Below are positions 19,008-28,038 of a stretch of DNA of 64,000 nt, one piece after another (the stretch's first letter is position 1; the number at the start of each line of letters is the position of its first letter). The notes below the pieces were generated by a model. That model did not search any database and was not told the DNA's origin. It worked only from the letters and a program-made list of their open reading frames with translations. Location of the stretch: NCBI GenBank assembly GCA_028824295.1, contig JAPPED010000001.1:124001-188000 (forward strand), read 5' to 3'. Source of the stretch: Rhodospirillales bacterium (lineage in GTDB: Bacteria; Pseudomonadota; Alphaproteobacteria; TMED109). The position numbers and the translations under genes were made by a program.

Positions 19008-20036
19008 CTACTTCCAGCCCGCGCGATCGGCGATCCGGACCGCATCAGCATTCAACTTGCCGAATTCCACCACGGGAACGTCATCGGGTGTGAAACTCTG
19101 CCATTTGGCCACTTCGCCGCTCGGCTGCACATCGGGATGTACCGGGAACTCGTTGTTGATCTCTGCGTACAGAGACTGGGCTTCCGGAGAGGCAAGGAAC
19201 TCGATAAAGGCGAGTGCCAGCTCGGGATGGGGCGCGTGGCGGGCAACACCGGCGCCGCTGACATTGACGTGCGTGCCCATCCGATCGTCGGCCGGGAAGT
19301 GAAGCGCCGTATTGCTGATGGAATCAGATTCTTCCGAACCGAGCATCAATGCGTAGTAGTAGCTGTTGACAATCGCCACATCGGCTTCGCCCGCGGCCAC
19401 GGCCCGGATCTGGTCGCGGTCACCGCCACTCGGGGGGCGGGCAAGGTTGCCGACAACACCGCGGGCCCATTGCTCCGCCCTCTCAGGCCCAAAATTGGCA
19501 ATGACCGCCGCGATCAGTGACTGGTTGTAAATGTTGCTACTGGAACGCACGGCCACCCTTCCCTCCCAGGTGGAAGCCGCAAGATCAATGTAGCCACCAA
19601 GGTCTGTGGCGATGCTGTAGGAACTGACCCGGTCCGTTGCGTAGACGACGGCGCGGGCGCGCAGGCTCAATCCAAACCACTGGTTGCCGGGATCCCGATA
19701 GTCAGAAGGGACCACGCTGTGGAGAAACTCCGAGTCGACCGGTTGCAGCAAGCCTGCGTCGACGGCCCGCCACAGGTTGCCGGCGTCAACCGTCAGCAGG
19801 ACGTCGGCCGGCGAATACTCGCCTTCCGCGATCATGCGCTGGATAAGCTGCCCGCCGGATGCGGCCACGATCCTGACGTCCGCACCCGTTTTCGCCGTGA
19901 ACGCGTCCAGGAGCGGGCGCATCAATGCTTCCTTGCGCGACGAATACAGATTGACTGACTCGGCGGCTGCCGGGGTGGCAGCCAAGATCGAGGAGCCGGC
20001 AATTGTGAGCGTCAGCGCAAGGGTCAGGACACGCAT
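19008..20036 (-). CDS. fbpA: Iron(III)-binding periplasmic protein, FbpA-like
   Basis: Solute-binding protein of 342 residues. The signal peptide is MRVLTLALTLTIAGSSILAA, with cleavage near PAAAESV. The mature N-terminus SVNLYSSRKEALMRPLL is typical of FbpA/FutA. The iron-coordinating tyrosines are in IVNSYYYALM. ATG 20036 was chosen because it begins directly at the signal peptide. It heads an operon fbpA-fbpB-fbpC. The ligand is probably Fe3+; related proteins for other ligands cannot be excluded. Confidence 0.92.
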   Translation of the reverse strand: MRVLTLALTLTIAGSSILAATPAAAESVNLYSSRKEALMRPLLDAFTAKTGADVRIVAASGGQLIQRMIAEGEYSPADVLLTVDAGNLWRAVDAGLLQPVDSEFLHSVVPSDYRDPGNQWFGLSLRARAVVYATDRVSSYSIATDLGGYIDLAASTWEGRVAVRSSSNIYNQSLIAAVIANFGPERAEQWARGVVGNLARPPSGGDRDQIRAVAAGEADVAIVNSYYYALMLGSEESDSISNTALHFPADDRMGTHVNVSGAGVARHAPHPELALAFIEFLASPEAQSLYAEINNEFPVHPDVQPSGEVAKWQSFTPDDVPVVEFGKLNADAVRIADRAGWK

Positions 20037-20048
20037 TGAGCATCCATT

Positions 20049-20067
20049 GCAAGTAACAATTATTCGC
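20049..20067 (-). promoter_or_regulatory. Candidate Fur-like operator upstream of fbpA
   Basis: A 19-nt imperfect palindrome, GCGAATAATTGTTACTTGC on the minus strand, with six of nine symmetric pairs. It lies 12 nt upstream of the fbpA start in an AT-rich patch. Length and position fit a Fur-family operator on an iron importer, but the match to the classical Fur box is only partial, and alphaproteobacteria may use Irr or RirA instead. Confidence 0.3.
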
Positions 20068-20244
20068 AGGTTCATAGCCGATGAATCAAGTGGCCGCAAC
20101 CCACTTCGACCTCTTGACGGAAGTTCCGGATACCGGTGATGCGGCTGGCTCAGCCCGTCGACCTACGCGTTATTGTGGGCGCCGCTGATCACACGCTCGG
20201 ATGGCACGTCGACCGCACCGAAGACCACTTCTCAGAGGATGGCT

Positions 20245-20721
20245 ATGACCCTTTCTGCTGACAATCCCGATGATCTCGCCGCCTTCATCGCGCGGTTCAC
20301 CCGTGCCGCCTGTACGGGCCCCGGCGCCAAGCTTGCGGAATGCTTCACTGACGACGGCGTGTATCACGACGGGTTCTACGGGGCGTTTTGCGGACGTGAA
20401 GCGATTGCGGCCATGATCGACGATCATTTCCACGCGCATTCCGAGAATCTGGAGTGGGTCTACAAAGATATTTGTGAGGGAGCAGGCCTCGCCTACGGAT
20501 CGTACCGCTTCCATTACGATTCCCTGCTGCCAGGCGCCAAGGGAACGCGCGTGACCATGGAAGGAATGGGCAGGTTCCGCTTTCAGAAGGGGCTGATCGC
20601 CGACTATTCGGAAATTTTCGACGTCGGGATTGGAATGACCCAGCTCGGATTTCCGGCCGAACGGATCGCACGCTCGCTTCAGAAACGCGCGGCAGCCGTG
20701 GTGAACGGCCCCATCCTCTAG
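20245..20721 (+). CDS. SnoaL/NTF2-like fold protein
   Basis: 158-residue soluble protein beginning MTLSADNPDDLAAFIARF. The pattern is that of the SnoaL-like cone fold: a first helix, then AECFTDDGVYHDGFYGAFCGREAIAAMI, and later VTMEGMGRFRFQKGLIADYSEIFD. ATG 20245 lies six nt after AGAGG; the ATG at 20239 abuts that site and is less likely. The function of these proteins ranges from isomerases to hydratases, and the neighbours do not narrow it. It is divergent from the fbp operon. Confidence 0.8.
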   Translation: MTLSADNPDDLAAFIARFTRAACTGPGAKLAECFTDDGVYHDGFYGAFCGREAIAAMIDDHFHAHSENLEWVYKDICEGAGLAYGSYRFHYDSLLPGAKGTRVTMEGMGRFRFQKGLIADYSEIFDVGIGMTQLGFPAERIARSLQKRAAAVVNGPIL

Positions 20722-20954
20722 CGGCCCTGTACGCAAATCGCGGGAACGTTCTGCGGTATCGCGGCAAGTTCGGGCGGCCCCCTCCGGGATGCGTCACCAG
20801 CATGGAATTCGCCTGCGCATGGCGTCCGCCTACCGCCAATGTGGCAAGTCTCCGGCCCGCATCATGTGCGAAATCCTCCCCGCCAGGGCATCCGGCACCT
20901 GTCGGTTGCCGTCGGGTCAGGCCTGTCGGTGCCGTCGTCCGGACCGACGCTCAA

Positions 20955-22205
20955 TCAATCCAGCAGTCCGCGAAACGGCAGCCAGTTCACCGGCTGACCG
21001 GGCCGCACTTCGCTGACGTTCTCCGGCAACACCGCGAGTCCTTCGGCCCAAGCCACCGACGAGAGGATGCCGGCGCCGGAGCGCGGAAACAGTTCAAGCA
21101 CCTCAGGGTGCTCCGTAGAACGGCGGCGGACCCGCAGGAACTCGCGACGACCAGTTTTTTTCTTGTACGTGAAGCCACACTCGGCCGGCACGCCGGACGG
21201 GAACTTCCAATCCTCCCCAGCCAGCCTAGCGATGACCGGCCGCGCAATCACCAGGAACATCACGAAGGCAGCAACCGGATTGCCCGGTAAGCCAACGACC
21301 GGAGTCTCGGCAAACTGGCCCAGGCCGACCGGGCGTCCCGGCTTGACCGCGAGGCGCCAGAAGTAGAGGGAACCGGCGTCGCCCAGCGTCCGCCGTACAT
21401 GATCCTCCTCGCTTTCCGACATTCCTCCGGAGACGATCAGCAGATCATGGAAACTTGCCGCCCGCGCGAGCTCTTCGTGCACGTCCTTGGCGCGATCGAC
21501 CACGATGCCGAGATCACTGACGTCGGCGCCGGTAGCGCGGGCGAGCGCGCAGAGCATGGTCCGGTTGGAATCGTAGATCTGTCCCACTTCAAGGGCGCGC
21601 CCAGGGTCAGCGAGCTCATCCCCTGTTGACAGCACCCCGACGCGCAGCCGACTCCGTACCTTGACCGACGCGCGTCCCAGAGCCGCCAGGATGCCGGTTT
21701 CTGCGGGCCCGATTCGCTGACCTGCCCGCAGCACCGTTGCCCCTGCCTGCAGGTCTTCACCAGCAGAGCGTGCGTTCGCTCCCCGCCTCAGCCCGGCAGG
21801 TACGTACACGCGTTGGCCTCGGAGCTCCGCGTCCTCCTCCATCACGACCGTGTCGGCATCCGAAGGAAGCACGGCGCCGGTGAGAACCCTCACGGTGCTC
21901 TCGTCAGGCAGGTCACCAGCCCAGGGATGCCCCGCACCTGCACTACCGATCAGCTTCAGCCACCCTTCACCTTTCCCTGCCAAGTCAGCGAACCGGAACG
22001 CATAACCGTCGACGGCCGTGTTTGCGTGCGGCGGCACGTCGCGGTCGCTGGTGATGTCTTCAGCGAGAGTCCGTCCCGGGGATGACCCGACCGGCACGTC
22101 GACCAGCAAGGTCGACGGCTTGAGTCGACGCCCCAGCTCGGCATGAGCATCCGCAAGCGGAATCAGCCCACCGCCGAAGGCGAAGCAGTCGTCCTTAAGC
22201 TGCAC
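20955..22205 (-). CDS. moeA: Molybdopterin molybdotransferase MoeA (paralogue 1)
   Basis: Inserts molybdate into adenylylated molybdopterin. 416 residues, GTG start at 22205. Family blocks are ANTAVDGYAFRFADL, VRVLTGAVLPSDADTVVMEED, VGVLSTGDEL, YDSNRTML, DLLIVSGGMSESEEDHV, and VGLPGNPVAAFVMF. It overlaps mobB by 11 nt and is the last gene of the polyferredoxin-mobB-moeA unit. A second, diverged MoeA is encoded at 38131. The location beside TorD and DUF3305/3306 suggests this copy serves a dedicated molybdo- or tungstoenzyme. Confidence 0.93.
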   Translation of the reverse strand: MQLKDDCFAFGGGLIPLADAHAELGRRLKPSTLLVDVPVGSSPGRTLAEDITSDRDVPPHANTAVDGYAFRFADLAGKGEGWLKLIGSAGAGHPWAGDLPDESTVRVLTGAVLPSDADTVVMEEDAELRGQRVYVPAGLRRGANARSAGEDLQAGATVLRAGQRIGPAETGILAALGRASVKVRSRLRVGVLSTGDELADPGRALEVGQIYDSNRTMLCALARATGADVSDLGIVVDRAKDVHEELARAASFHDLLIVSGGMSESEEDHVRRTLGDAGSLYFWRLAVKPGRPVGLGQFAETPVVGLPGNPVAAFVMFLVIARPVIARLAGEDWKFPSGVPAECGFTYKKKTGRREFLRVRRRSTEHPEVLELFPRSGAGILSSVAWAEGLAVLPENVSEVRPGQPVNWLPFRGLLD

Positions 22206-22704
22206 GGTTCGAGATGCCGAGTTCGACGAGAATGAAGTCGACGATCGCGGTCTCGTCGTTCAGCGGAAGGACCCTTCGATCGAATTCCGAAACCGGGGCA
22301 TCGGCAGCAATGGCGATGATCATGGGGTCGTCGGCAGCGAGCAACGGACGTCTCAAGGCAGGACGATGCACTTCGATCTTCTTGTGGGCCCCGCCCTTCC
22401 AGCCTTCGATCAGCAGGACGTCGACCGTTTCCATCCGTGCGATCAAACGCTCAGGGGTGCGGTCAACATTGCGCTCTTCATGGATCAGCGCCCAGCGCTG
22501 TCCCGAGGCGACAAGGACCTCGCGCGCACCGGCTTCGCGGTGAACAAAACTGTCTTTCCCCGGCCGGTCAATTTCAAAGCTGGCGTGCGCGTGCTTCAGG
22601 GTCGAAACCGTATGGCCGCGCCGGTTGAATTCCGGGATCAGGCGAGCGATCAGCGACGTCTTTCCGCTTCCCTGCCATCCAACGATTCCGATCCTGGGAA
22701 TCAT
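22195..22704 (-). CDS. mobB: Molybdopterin-guanine dinucleotide biosynthesis protein MobB
   Basis: GTP-binding adaptor for bis-MGD cofactor synthesis. The 169-residue protein starts MIPRIGIVGWQGSGKTSL, with the P-loop at residues 9-17. The MobB blocks STLKHAHASFEIDRPGKDSF and VDVLLIEGWKGGAHKKIEV are intact. It overlaps the polyferredoxin gene by 4 nt and moeA by 11 nt, so the three genes are very likely translated together. Confidence 0.95.
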   Translation of the reverse strand: MIPRIGIVGWQGSGKTSLIARLIPEFNRRGHTVSTLKHAHASFEIDRPGKDSFVHREAGAREVLVASGQRWALIHEERNVDRTPERLIARMETVDVLLIEGWKGGAHKKIEVHRPALRRPLLAADDPMIIAIAADAPVSEFDRRVLPLNDETAIVDFILVELGISNRAA

Positions 22705-24422
22705 TTTCGCTCTCCGTCCGAGCCCTTGCCTCCTGGCCCCTCACCTGAACCGGACCGGTAGTCGTCCGTTGTGCGGACCCTGGGGCGGGCCGTTTCGCCG
22801 GCGGCGAGGGGATCACGGAACTGGTCGATGACCCGGCAATCCGCACACATTTTCACACGCTGCTCCAGCCGGGGATCCATCGCCAACATGGGATGGCCGG
22901 CAAGCCTTTGCAGTGTCCGTTCGATGGACTGACGCACACCGAACGGTTTTCCGCAAGAGATGCACGCAAATGGCTGCTCTTCGTGCAGCGTGCGCCCGGC
23001 GCCGGGACCAAGGTCCGGCCGCAGTCTTGCCTGCAGCGTGATCGCGTCCTCCGGGCAGGTCGCGCGACACAGGCCGCACTGGACGCACGCGTCTTCCTGA
23101 AATCCCAATCGGGGAGTGTCGGGATCATCCTGCAGCGCGCCGGTCGGGCAAGCGCCGACGCAGGCCAGGCACAAGGTACAAGCGTTCGGGTCAACCTCGA
23201 TGGTGCCGAAGGCCGCATCCTTGGGCAGAATGATCGTATCGGCGGCAACCGCGGCGTGCGCGTGCAGGTGACGGACAGCCTGCAGCGCGCCGGCGCGTCG
23301 TTCGCCGAGCGCCAGGAATTCGGCCGATGGCCAGTCTGCTCCGCGTTCGAGGGATTGCAGGATGGCGAGCAGGGTGTCCGGGTCCGCCGTGGCGGAATGG
23401 ACCGCGCGGCCCCCGAACCCAAGAGCCTCAGTAATGGCGTTCACCACTGCCATTTGCTCGTCAATGGGACGGAGAGTATCCGGACGGGCCGGGTTGCTGA
23501 CGCACACGACATGGGAAGCGCCCCAGGCCAGGGCCATCGTCATCAATTCGGCGCCCGCTTGTGAAACGACTCCCAATGAGAGCGGTAGCAGGCGGGAAAG
23601 ATCTTGGCCGGCCTGTTCCCGCGCCGCTTCGATCAGGTCGGCTCCGAATCCGTCGCCGTGCAGGACCAGGATTGGAGCGTGTCCGGCATGCTCGTGCCAC
23701 GCCCGCAACGCGGCGCGCAGTCGTCGCAAGGATGCGTCTTCGGCCGGTAGGTCGTAGCGAAGCGCTCCCGTCGGACAGGCACCGACGCACAGACCGCAAC
23801 CGGCGCAAACCAGCGGGTCCAGCGCCACGTGGTCGCCCGCGGGTGCGATCGCCCCGAGGGGGCAGAGGTCAAGGCAACGCGTGCAACCCGAAATTCGGCT
23901 GCGCGCGTGCGCGCAGTATTCGCTACGAACGTCGACGAATAGCGGGTACTCAAGGTCGCCACGGCACTCGGCGACCGCTTGCAAGCCGGCCTTCAGGGCC
24001 CGCGGGTTCCGCGGATCACAACGCACATACCCTCGTCGGAGCTCGTGAGCCTGGACCGGTGGCGGACCGCGCGAGAGATCGAGGACCGCATCCGCCTCCA
24101 GCCGTTCGTCACTGTCTCGCAGCGTCACGATCCAGGCGCCCACGTGCCCGGCCACCTGCGCTGGCCTGCCCACCACGACACGAACGGACGCCTGCACCGG
24201 ATGGTCGGCGGTGTCGCCCGGGCCATCGGCGGACAAGACCGTCACCGCATTGCCGTCAGCCAACTCTCGGGCAGCCGGCACCGCGTGTGCCCACGTCCCG
24301 ATGATCAGCACCCTTCCGTGCCCGTGCACGTGGAGCGCGCGTCCTGGCGGCACGGACTCCTTCGTCCACGCGTCCGACGCGGCGTCCAGAGGTGAACGAT
24401 TCGTTGCCACTGCAGCCGGCAC
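22701..24422 (-). CDS. Polyferredoxin of the formate dehydrogenase maturation type (four 4Fe-4S motifs)
   Basis: 573 residues. Four ferredoxin-like cysteine clusters are visible: CTRCLDLCP at 180-187, CAGCGLCVGACP at 206-217, CTLCLACVGACP at 415-426 and CVQCGLCRATCP at 446-457. Two more CxxC pairs near the C-terminus (487-490 and 526-529) may bind zinc. Residues 245-360 form a separate alpha/beta domain between the cluster pairs, possibly MvhD/FlpD-like. No signal peptide is seen, so it is cytoplasmic. Similar proteins sit beside DUF3305, DUF3306 and TorD genes in alphaproteobacterial formate dehydrogenase loci. The GTG start at 24422 is uncertain. Confidence 0.85.
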   Translation of the reverse strand: MPAAVATNRSPLDAASDAWTKESVPPGRALHVHGHGRVLIIGTWAHAVPAARELADGNAVTVLSADGPGDTADHPVQASVRVVVGRPAQVAGHVGAWIVTLRDSDERLEADAVLDLSRGPPPVQAHELRRGYVRCDPRNPRALKAGLQAVAECRGDLEYPLFVDVRSEYCAHARSRISGCTRCLDLCPLGAIAPAGDHVALDPLVCAGCGLCVGACPTGALRYDLPAEDASLRRLRAALRAWHEHAGHAPILVLHGDGFGADLIEAAREQAGQDLSRLLPLSLGVVSQAGAELMTMALAWGASHVVCVSNPARPDTLRPIDEQMAVVNAITEALGFGGRAVHSATADPDTLLAILQSLERGADWPSAEFLALGERRAGALQAVRHLHAHAAVAADTIILPKDAAFGTIEVDPNACTLCLACVGACPTGALQDDPDTPRLGFQEDACVQCGLCRATCPEDAITLQARLRPDLGPGAGRTLHEEQPFACISCGKPFGVRQSIERTLQRLAGHPMLAMDPRLEQRVKMCADCRVIDQFRDPLAAGETARPRVRTTDDYRSGSGEGPGGKGSDGERK

Positions 24423-24681
24423 CTCTCAGGCAGGCGGAAACGACATCTGTACAGCTTAGCGCCAGAACACTGCGCGAGGTGTCGATAAACCGTCCTCCCA
24501 CGTCTTCAAGCAGGAATGCCGCAATGGTTCGGCAGTCCCAGGGGATCGGCGGCCGCAGCCGAGCGGCTTGCTCGCACTGTCGAAGGAACAACAGAGATTC
24601 AATTCCTTGGGGCGGTATCACCTCGGCTTCGGGCAGTCGCGTAGTATTCGGACTCCTCAGTGGATAGCGAGGAGAGGCGCG

Positions 24682-25134
24682 ATGCGGACCCGACTGCCGG
24701 TGCGAATCACGCTTGAGCGCCGTGAAGGTTCAGGGCGATGGGCCTCCACCGTCTGGCAAGCGGTGGCAGTCGTGCCCGAAAGCGACTCCTCGGTTTCCGA
24801 ATCGCCGCAGCTCGTGTTGGAACTTCATCGCAAGGAAACAGAAGGGTACAGAACAAATCTCGCTGCCAATCGTGCCGTCTACGTGGTTCTCCGGCCTGGT
24901 CCTGACGGCACCGTCTCTGAACCGTTCCTGGCGACCGTCTGCCCATTCGAAGCACAGGATTACGCGGATGACGCCGATTCGCGCGTCGACGCCGTTCCCA
25001 TGCCGACTTCGGTTGCAGCCTGGGTTACGGCCTTCGTGCGCCGCCATCATGTCGAAGAGCCGTTCCGGAAACGCAAGCGGGGACCCAGGTCGTCGCCGGA
25101 ATCCTTTGCCCGACCGCCCCGGTCTCAGCGATGA
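24682..25134 (+). CDS. DUF3305 domain protein
   Basis: 150-residue soluble protein starting MRTRLPVRITLERREGSGRWAS, matching the start of DUF3305 proteins. Also visible are VWQAVAVVPES, LVLELHRKETEGYRTNL, and a basic C-terminus ending FRKRKRGPRSSPESFARP. ATG 24682 follows a strong GAGGAGAGG site. These proteins of unknown biochemical role occur in formate dehydrogenase maturation loci of alphaproteobacteria. It overlaps the DUF3306 gene by 4 nt and is divergent from the polyferredoxin gene. Confidence 0.85.
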   Translation: MRTRLPVRITLERREGSGRWASTVWQAVAVVPESDSSVSESPQLVLELHRKETEGYRTNLAANRAVYVVLRPGPDGTVSEPFLATVCPFEAQDYADDADSRVDAVPMPTSVAAWVTAFVRRHHVEEPFRKRKRGPRSSPESFARPPRSQR

Positions 25135-25655
25135 GAAACTTCTTCAGCCGATGGTCGAAGCGGGCTGTGGAGGCTCGACGGCCGGAGCCGCCTGATGCCC
25201 CGTCCGATGAAACCGCAGCCGATCAAGCCGCTTCGCCGACGATAAGCCGAGATCCCGACGATACCGATCTCGCGCAGCCAGCCGACTTGCCCAATGTGGC
25301 AGAGCTGGGACCGGAGGCGGATTATCGCCCCTTCCTGAAACGCTCCGTTGCACCTGCGCTACGGCGCCTGGCGCTTCGACGGTTGTGGCAGAGCGACCCT
25401 GTCCTCGCCAACCTGGACGGGTTGAATGACTACGATGAAGATTTTGCGTCTCTCCACAGAACCGGCGCGGAAGCGATCGCCGACGCAGTCCGGGCGGGCC
25501 GGCGGTACGCCCGTGAGCCGATCGCGGCACGCGATGCTCCCGACGCCCCGCCGGCAGAGCTGCAGGCTGATTCAGGGACAGAATTGGCCACCGCCGAGTC
25601 CGAGGCTGCAGCCGTGAATGCGGACGATCCTGAGGTCCCGGGGGAACCGGCTTGA
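25131..25655 (+). CDS. DUF3306 domain protein
   Basis: 174 residues. It begins MRNFFSRWSKRAVEARR, the typical DUF3306 N-terminal amphipathic segment. The conserved core is YRPFLKRSVAPALRRLALRRLW followed by DPVLANLDGLNDYDEDF. The rest is Ala/Glu/Asp-rich and probably disordered. ATGA overlap with DUF3305 and TTGA overlap with torD indicate a tightly coupled operon. Function is unknown beyond association with formate dehydrogenase maturation. Confidence 0.85.
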   Translation: MRNFFSRWSKRAVEARRPEPPDAPSDETAADQAASPTISRDPDDTDLAQPADLPNVAELGPEADYRPFLKRSVAPALRRLALRRLWQSDPVLANLDGLNDYDEDFASLHRTGAEAIADAVRAGRRYAREPIAARDAPDAPPAELQADSGTELATAESEAAAVNADDPEVPGEPA

Positions 25656-26299
25656 GCACGGGCCCGGTCGGCGACGACACCGCGCCCCATCTGGACGCCG
25701 AAGATCACTCGCGGTCGCAGTGCTACCTGCTGTTCTCCGGGCTCCTCCACGCGCCGCCGGCGCAGGACTTGCTGGCCGCAACCGCCGCACTGCAGGGCGA
25801 CGCCGGCCTGTCGCTGCTCGGCTCACTCAACGAACTGGGTGCGTGCACCCGCCAGATGACCGAGGAGGCCATTCGCCACGAATACGAAGATCTTTTTCTA
25901 GGCTTGGGTGAGGTTGGGATCAATCCGTACCAGTCGTATTACCTCACCGGGTTCATGTACGAGAAGCCGCTGGCTGAACTCAGGCGCACGTTCCAGATCC
26001 TTGGGGTCCGCGCGACGCGCTCCACCGGTGACCCGGAGGATCACGCTGCTGCCATCCTCGAAGCAATGGCCGGGCTGATTGCTGGTGCCTTTGGACCGCC
26101 CGCCCCCCTGTCATCGCAAAAGGATTTCTTTGACCAGCACATCTGGACCTGGATGCCGGCCCTGTTCAACGACCTCGCCGTCCATCCGGGCGCCGTGTTC
26201 TACCGGGCCGTCGGGTCCGCCGGCGCCGCGTTTCTCGACACGGAGCAGCGCGCGTTCGAGCAGGTTTCGCCGATGGTCCGAGATCATGGATCTCAGTGA
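25652..26299 (+). CDS. TorD/DmsD-family molybdoenzyme chaperone
   Basis: Cytoplasmic all-helical chaperone that binds Tat signal peptides and shields the apo-enzyme during cofactor insertion. 215 residues. Family features are the early RSQCYLLFSGLLHAPP and EYEDLFLGLGEVGINPYQSYYLTGFMYEKPL, plus EDHAAAILEAMAGLI and DFFDQHIWTWMPALFNDL. It starts with TTG at 25652 inside the DUF3306 stop (TTGA). Its gene end overlaps the convergent DUF4396 gene by 7 nt. Its client, expected to be a Tat-exported Mo/W enzyme, is not encoded in the window. Confidence 0.9.
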   Translation: MSTGPVGDDTAPHLDAEDHSRSQCYLLFSGLLHAPPAQDLLAATAALQGDAGLSLLGSLNELGACTRQMTEEAIRHEYEDLFLGLGEVGINPYQSYYLTGFMYEKPLAELRRTFQILGVRATRSTGDPEDHAAAILEAMAGLIAGAFGPPAPLSSQKDFFDQHIWTWMPALFNDLAVHPGAVFYRAVGSAGAAFLDTEQRAFEQVSPMVRDHGSQ

Positions 26300-26742
26300 C
26301 AGGATTTTCCCAGAACCCGCAAGCGCCAATAGTTGTACGGGAGCGGCACCAGGAACCCGGCCGCCAGCATCGGCGGGATCACCCACCATGTCAGCCGCGC
26401 CCCTCCCGTCAGCAGAATGTCCACGGCATTCATAGCCACTTCCATCCCGAGCATCGACAGCAGCGACATCCCGAAGGCAGTCCGCATCGCCTCGCGCAAC
26501 CGCATGATCCGCGCCAGCATCACGGTCTCGATGGCGAAGCTGGTGATAATCCCGTTCACCATGGCGAGGCTCATGATCAACCAGACGGGCCAGGGAACGG
26601 CCAGCAGCTGGCATACCCAAATGGTTCCCAGGTCGCCCAGCGCACAGCCGAACAGGCAGCCCGCGGTATTGCGGCAGGCCAGGCGGAACACCTGCCAGCG
26701 TGAACTCCCAACCGGGAGGGTGCTCGAAACGCTCATCCCCAC
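26293..26742 (-). CDS. DUF4396-like four-helix membrane protein
   Basis: 149 residues with about four hydrophobic segments. Recognisable blocks are CRNTAGCLFGCALGDLGTIW, WPVWLIMSLAMVNGIITSF, GMSLLSMLGMEVAMNAVD, LTWWVIPPMLAAGFLVPLPY and a Cys-His end. It resembles DUF4396 proteins, whose role is unknown. It starts 3 nt after the eno stop, with GTG 26742 or ATG 26736, so it is probably cotranscribed with eno in the place where ftsB is often found in relatives. Its end overlaps torD. Confidence 0.75.
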   Translation of the reverse strand: MGMSVSSTLPVGSSRWQVFRLACRNTAGCLFGCALGDLGTIWVCQLLAVPWPVWLIMSLAMVNGIITSFAIETVMLARIMRLREAMRTAFGMSLLSMLGMEVAMNAVDILLTGGARLTWWVIPPMLAAGFLVPLPYNYWRLRVLGKSCH

Positions 26743-26745
26743 TAT

Positions 26746-28038
26746 TTAGCGTCCTCGCCGCAGTGCTTGCCAGCCCGCGTACTGGGCTCCAGACCCGAGT
26801 TCGTCCTCGATCGCCAGGAGCCGGTTGTATTTCGCCGTCCGTTCTCCGCGGGCCGGAGAACCGGTCTTGATTTGGCCACATCCGGTGCCAACGGCCAGGT
26901 CCGCGATCGTCGTGTCCTCGGTCTCACCCGACCGGTGCGACACGATCACGCCGAAATCTGCCGCCGCAGCCGTACGGATCGCGTTCAGCGTCTCACTCAA
27001 GGTTCCGACCTGGTTCAGCTTTGCGAGCAGGGCGTTCGCCGCCCCGTGGCGAATGCCTCTGTCCAGGCGTTCGACGTTCGTCACGAACAGATCATCCCCA
27101 ACGATCTGCATCCGTTTCCCCACGGTTGCAGCGAAGATCTGCCACGCATCCCAGTCGTCGTCGCCAAACGGATCCTCGATCGACACGATCGGGTACCGGT
27201 CGACGAGGGTTGTCCAGTACGCCGCCAGACCGTCGGCTTCCAGCGTGAGGTCTTCTCCCTTCAGCCGGTACCAACCGTCATCCAGCAGTTCACCGGCCGC
27301 CGCATCCAATGCAATTCCGACCTGCGCACCGGGCTGATAGCCCGCTCGCTCGATGGCCCGCAGCAGAAATTCGATCGCGTCTTCGGTGCTGTCGAGCGAC
27401 GGCGCAAACCCTCCCTCGTCCCCCAGACCGATTCCGTGCCCCGCCTCAGCTAGCAGGTCCGCCAGTACATGGAAGATCTCGGCCCCCCAGCGCAGTGCCT
27501 CGGCGAACGTCGCCGCTCCGGACGGAACGATCATGAACTCCTGCACGTCCAGCCGGTTGCGCGCGTGGGCGCCGCCGTTGAGCAGATTCATGAACGGAGC
27601 CGGCAGGATCCGGGCGGTGAGCCCGCCGAGGTGCCGGTAGAGCGGGATGCCTTGGCATCGAGCGGCCGCCCGGGCTGTCGCCAGGCTCACACCCAGCAGC
27701 GCGTTCGCGCCCAGACGGGACTTGTCCGGCGTGCCATCGAGCCCGTTCAGCGCGTCGTCGACGACGCGCTGGTCCATCGCGTCCAGGCCGATAACCGTGT
27801 CCTGAATCTCGCCTTCGACGGCCTGTACGGCCTGGAGGACGCCGCGGCCGCAATACCGCTCCTGATCGCCGTCGCGCCGTTCATGCGCCTCGTGCGCCCC
27901 GGTGGACGCCCCCGCAGGTACGGCAGCCGTCGCCCGCGTCCCCGCCCCAAGCGTGACTTCCACCGCGATCGTGGGGTAACCGCGGCTGTCCAGTATCTCG
28001 CGGGCCCGTAGCGAGCGCAGCGCCGTAGCCGCCATCAT
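26746..28038 (-). CDS. eno: Enolase
   Basis: Converts 2-phosphoglycerate to phosphoenolpyruvate in glycolysis. 430 residues, ATG 28038, overlapping the kdsA stop by 4 nt and following AAGGAG. Catalytic and metal residues are intact in [50 protein letters not shown] and [10 protein letters not shown]. Somewhat diverged from common enolases: the loop usually HADNNVDIQEF reads [11 protein letters not shown], and PSGASTG is PAGASTG. These changes spare the catalytic His, Glu and Ser. Confidence 0.96.
   Translation of the reverse strand: MMAATALRSLRAREILDSRGYPTIAVEVTLGAGTRATAAVPAGASTGAHEAHERRDGDQERYCGRGVLQAVQAVEGEIQDTVIGLDAMDQRVVDDALNGLDGTPDKSRLGANALLGVSLATARAAARCQGIPLYRHLGGLTARILPAPFMNLLNGGAHARNRLDVQEFMIVPSGAATFAEALRWGAEIFHVLADLLAEAGHGIGLGDEGGFAPSLDSTEDAIEFLLRAIERAGYQPGAQVGIALDAAAGELLDDGWYRLKGEDLTLEADGLAAYWTTLVDRYPIVSIEDPFGDDDWDAWQIFAATVGKRMQIVGDDLFVTNVERLDRGIRHGAANALLAKLNQVGTLSETLNAIRTAAAADFGVIVSHRSGETEDTTIADLAVGTGCGQIKTGSPARGERTAKYNRLLAIEDELGSGAQYAGWQALRRGR

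Noticed and set aside
24256-24621. Open frame on the minus strand upstream of and overlapping the polyferredoxin gene
   Set aside because: Its first third looks protein-like, but the rest is a shadow of the polyferredoxin in another frame and no family is recognised.
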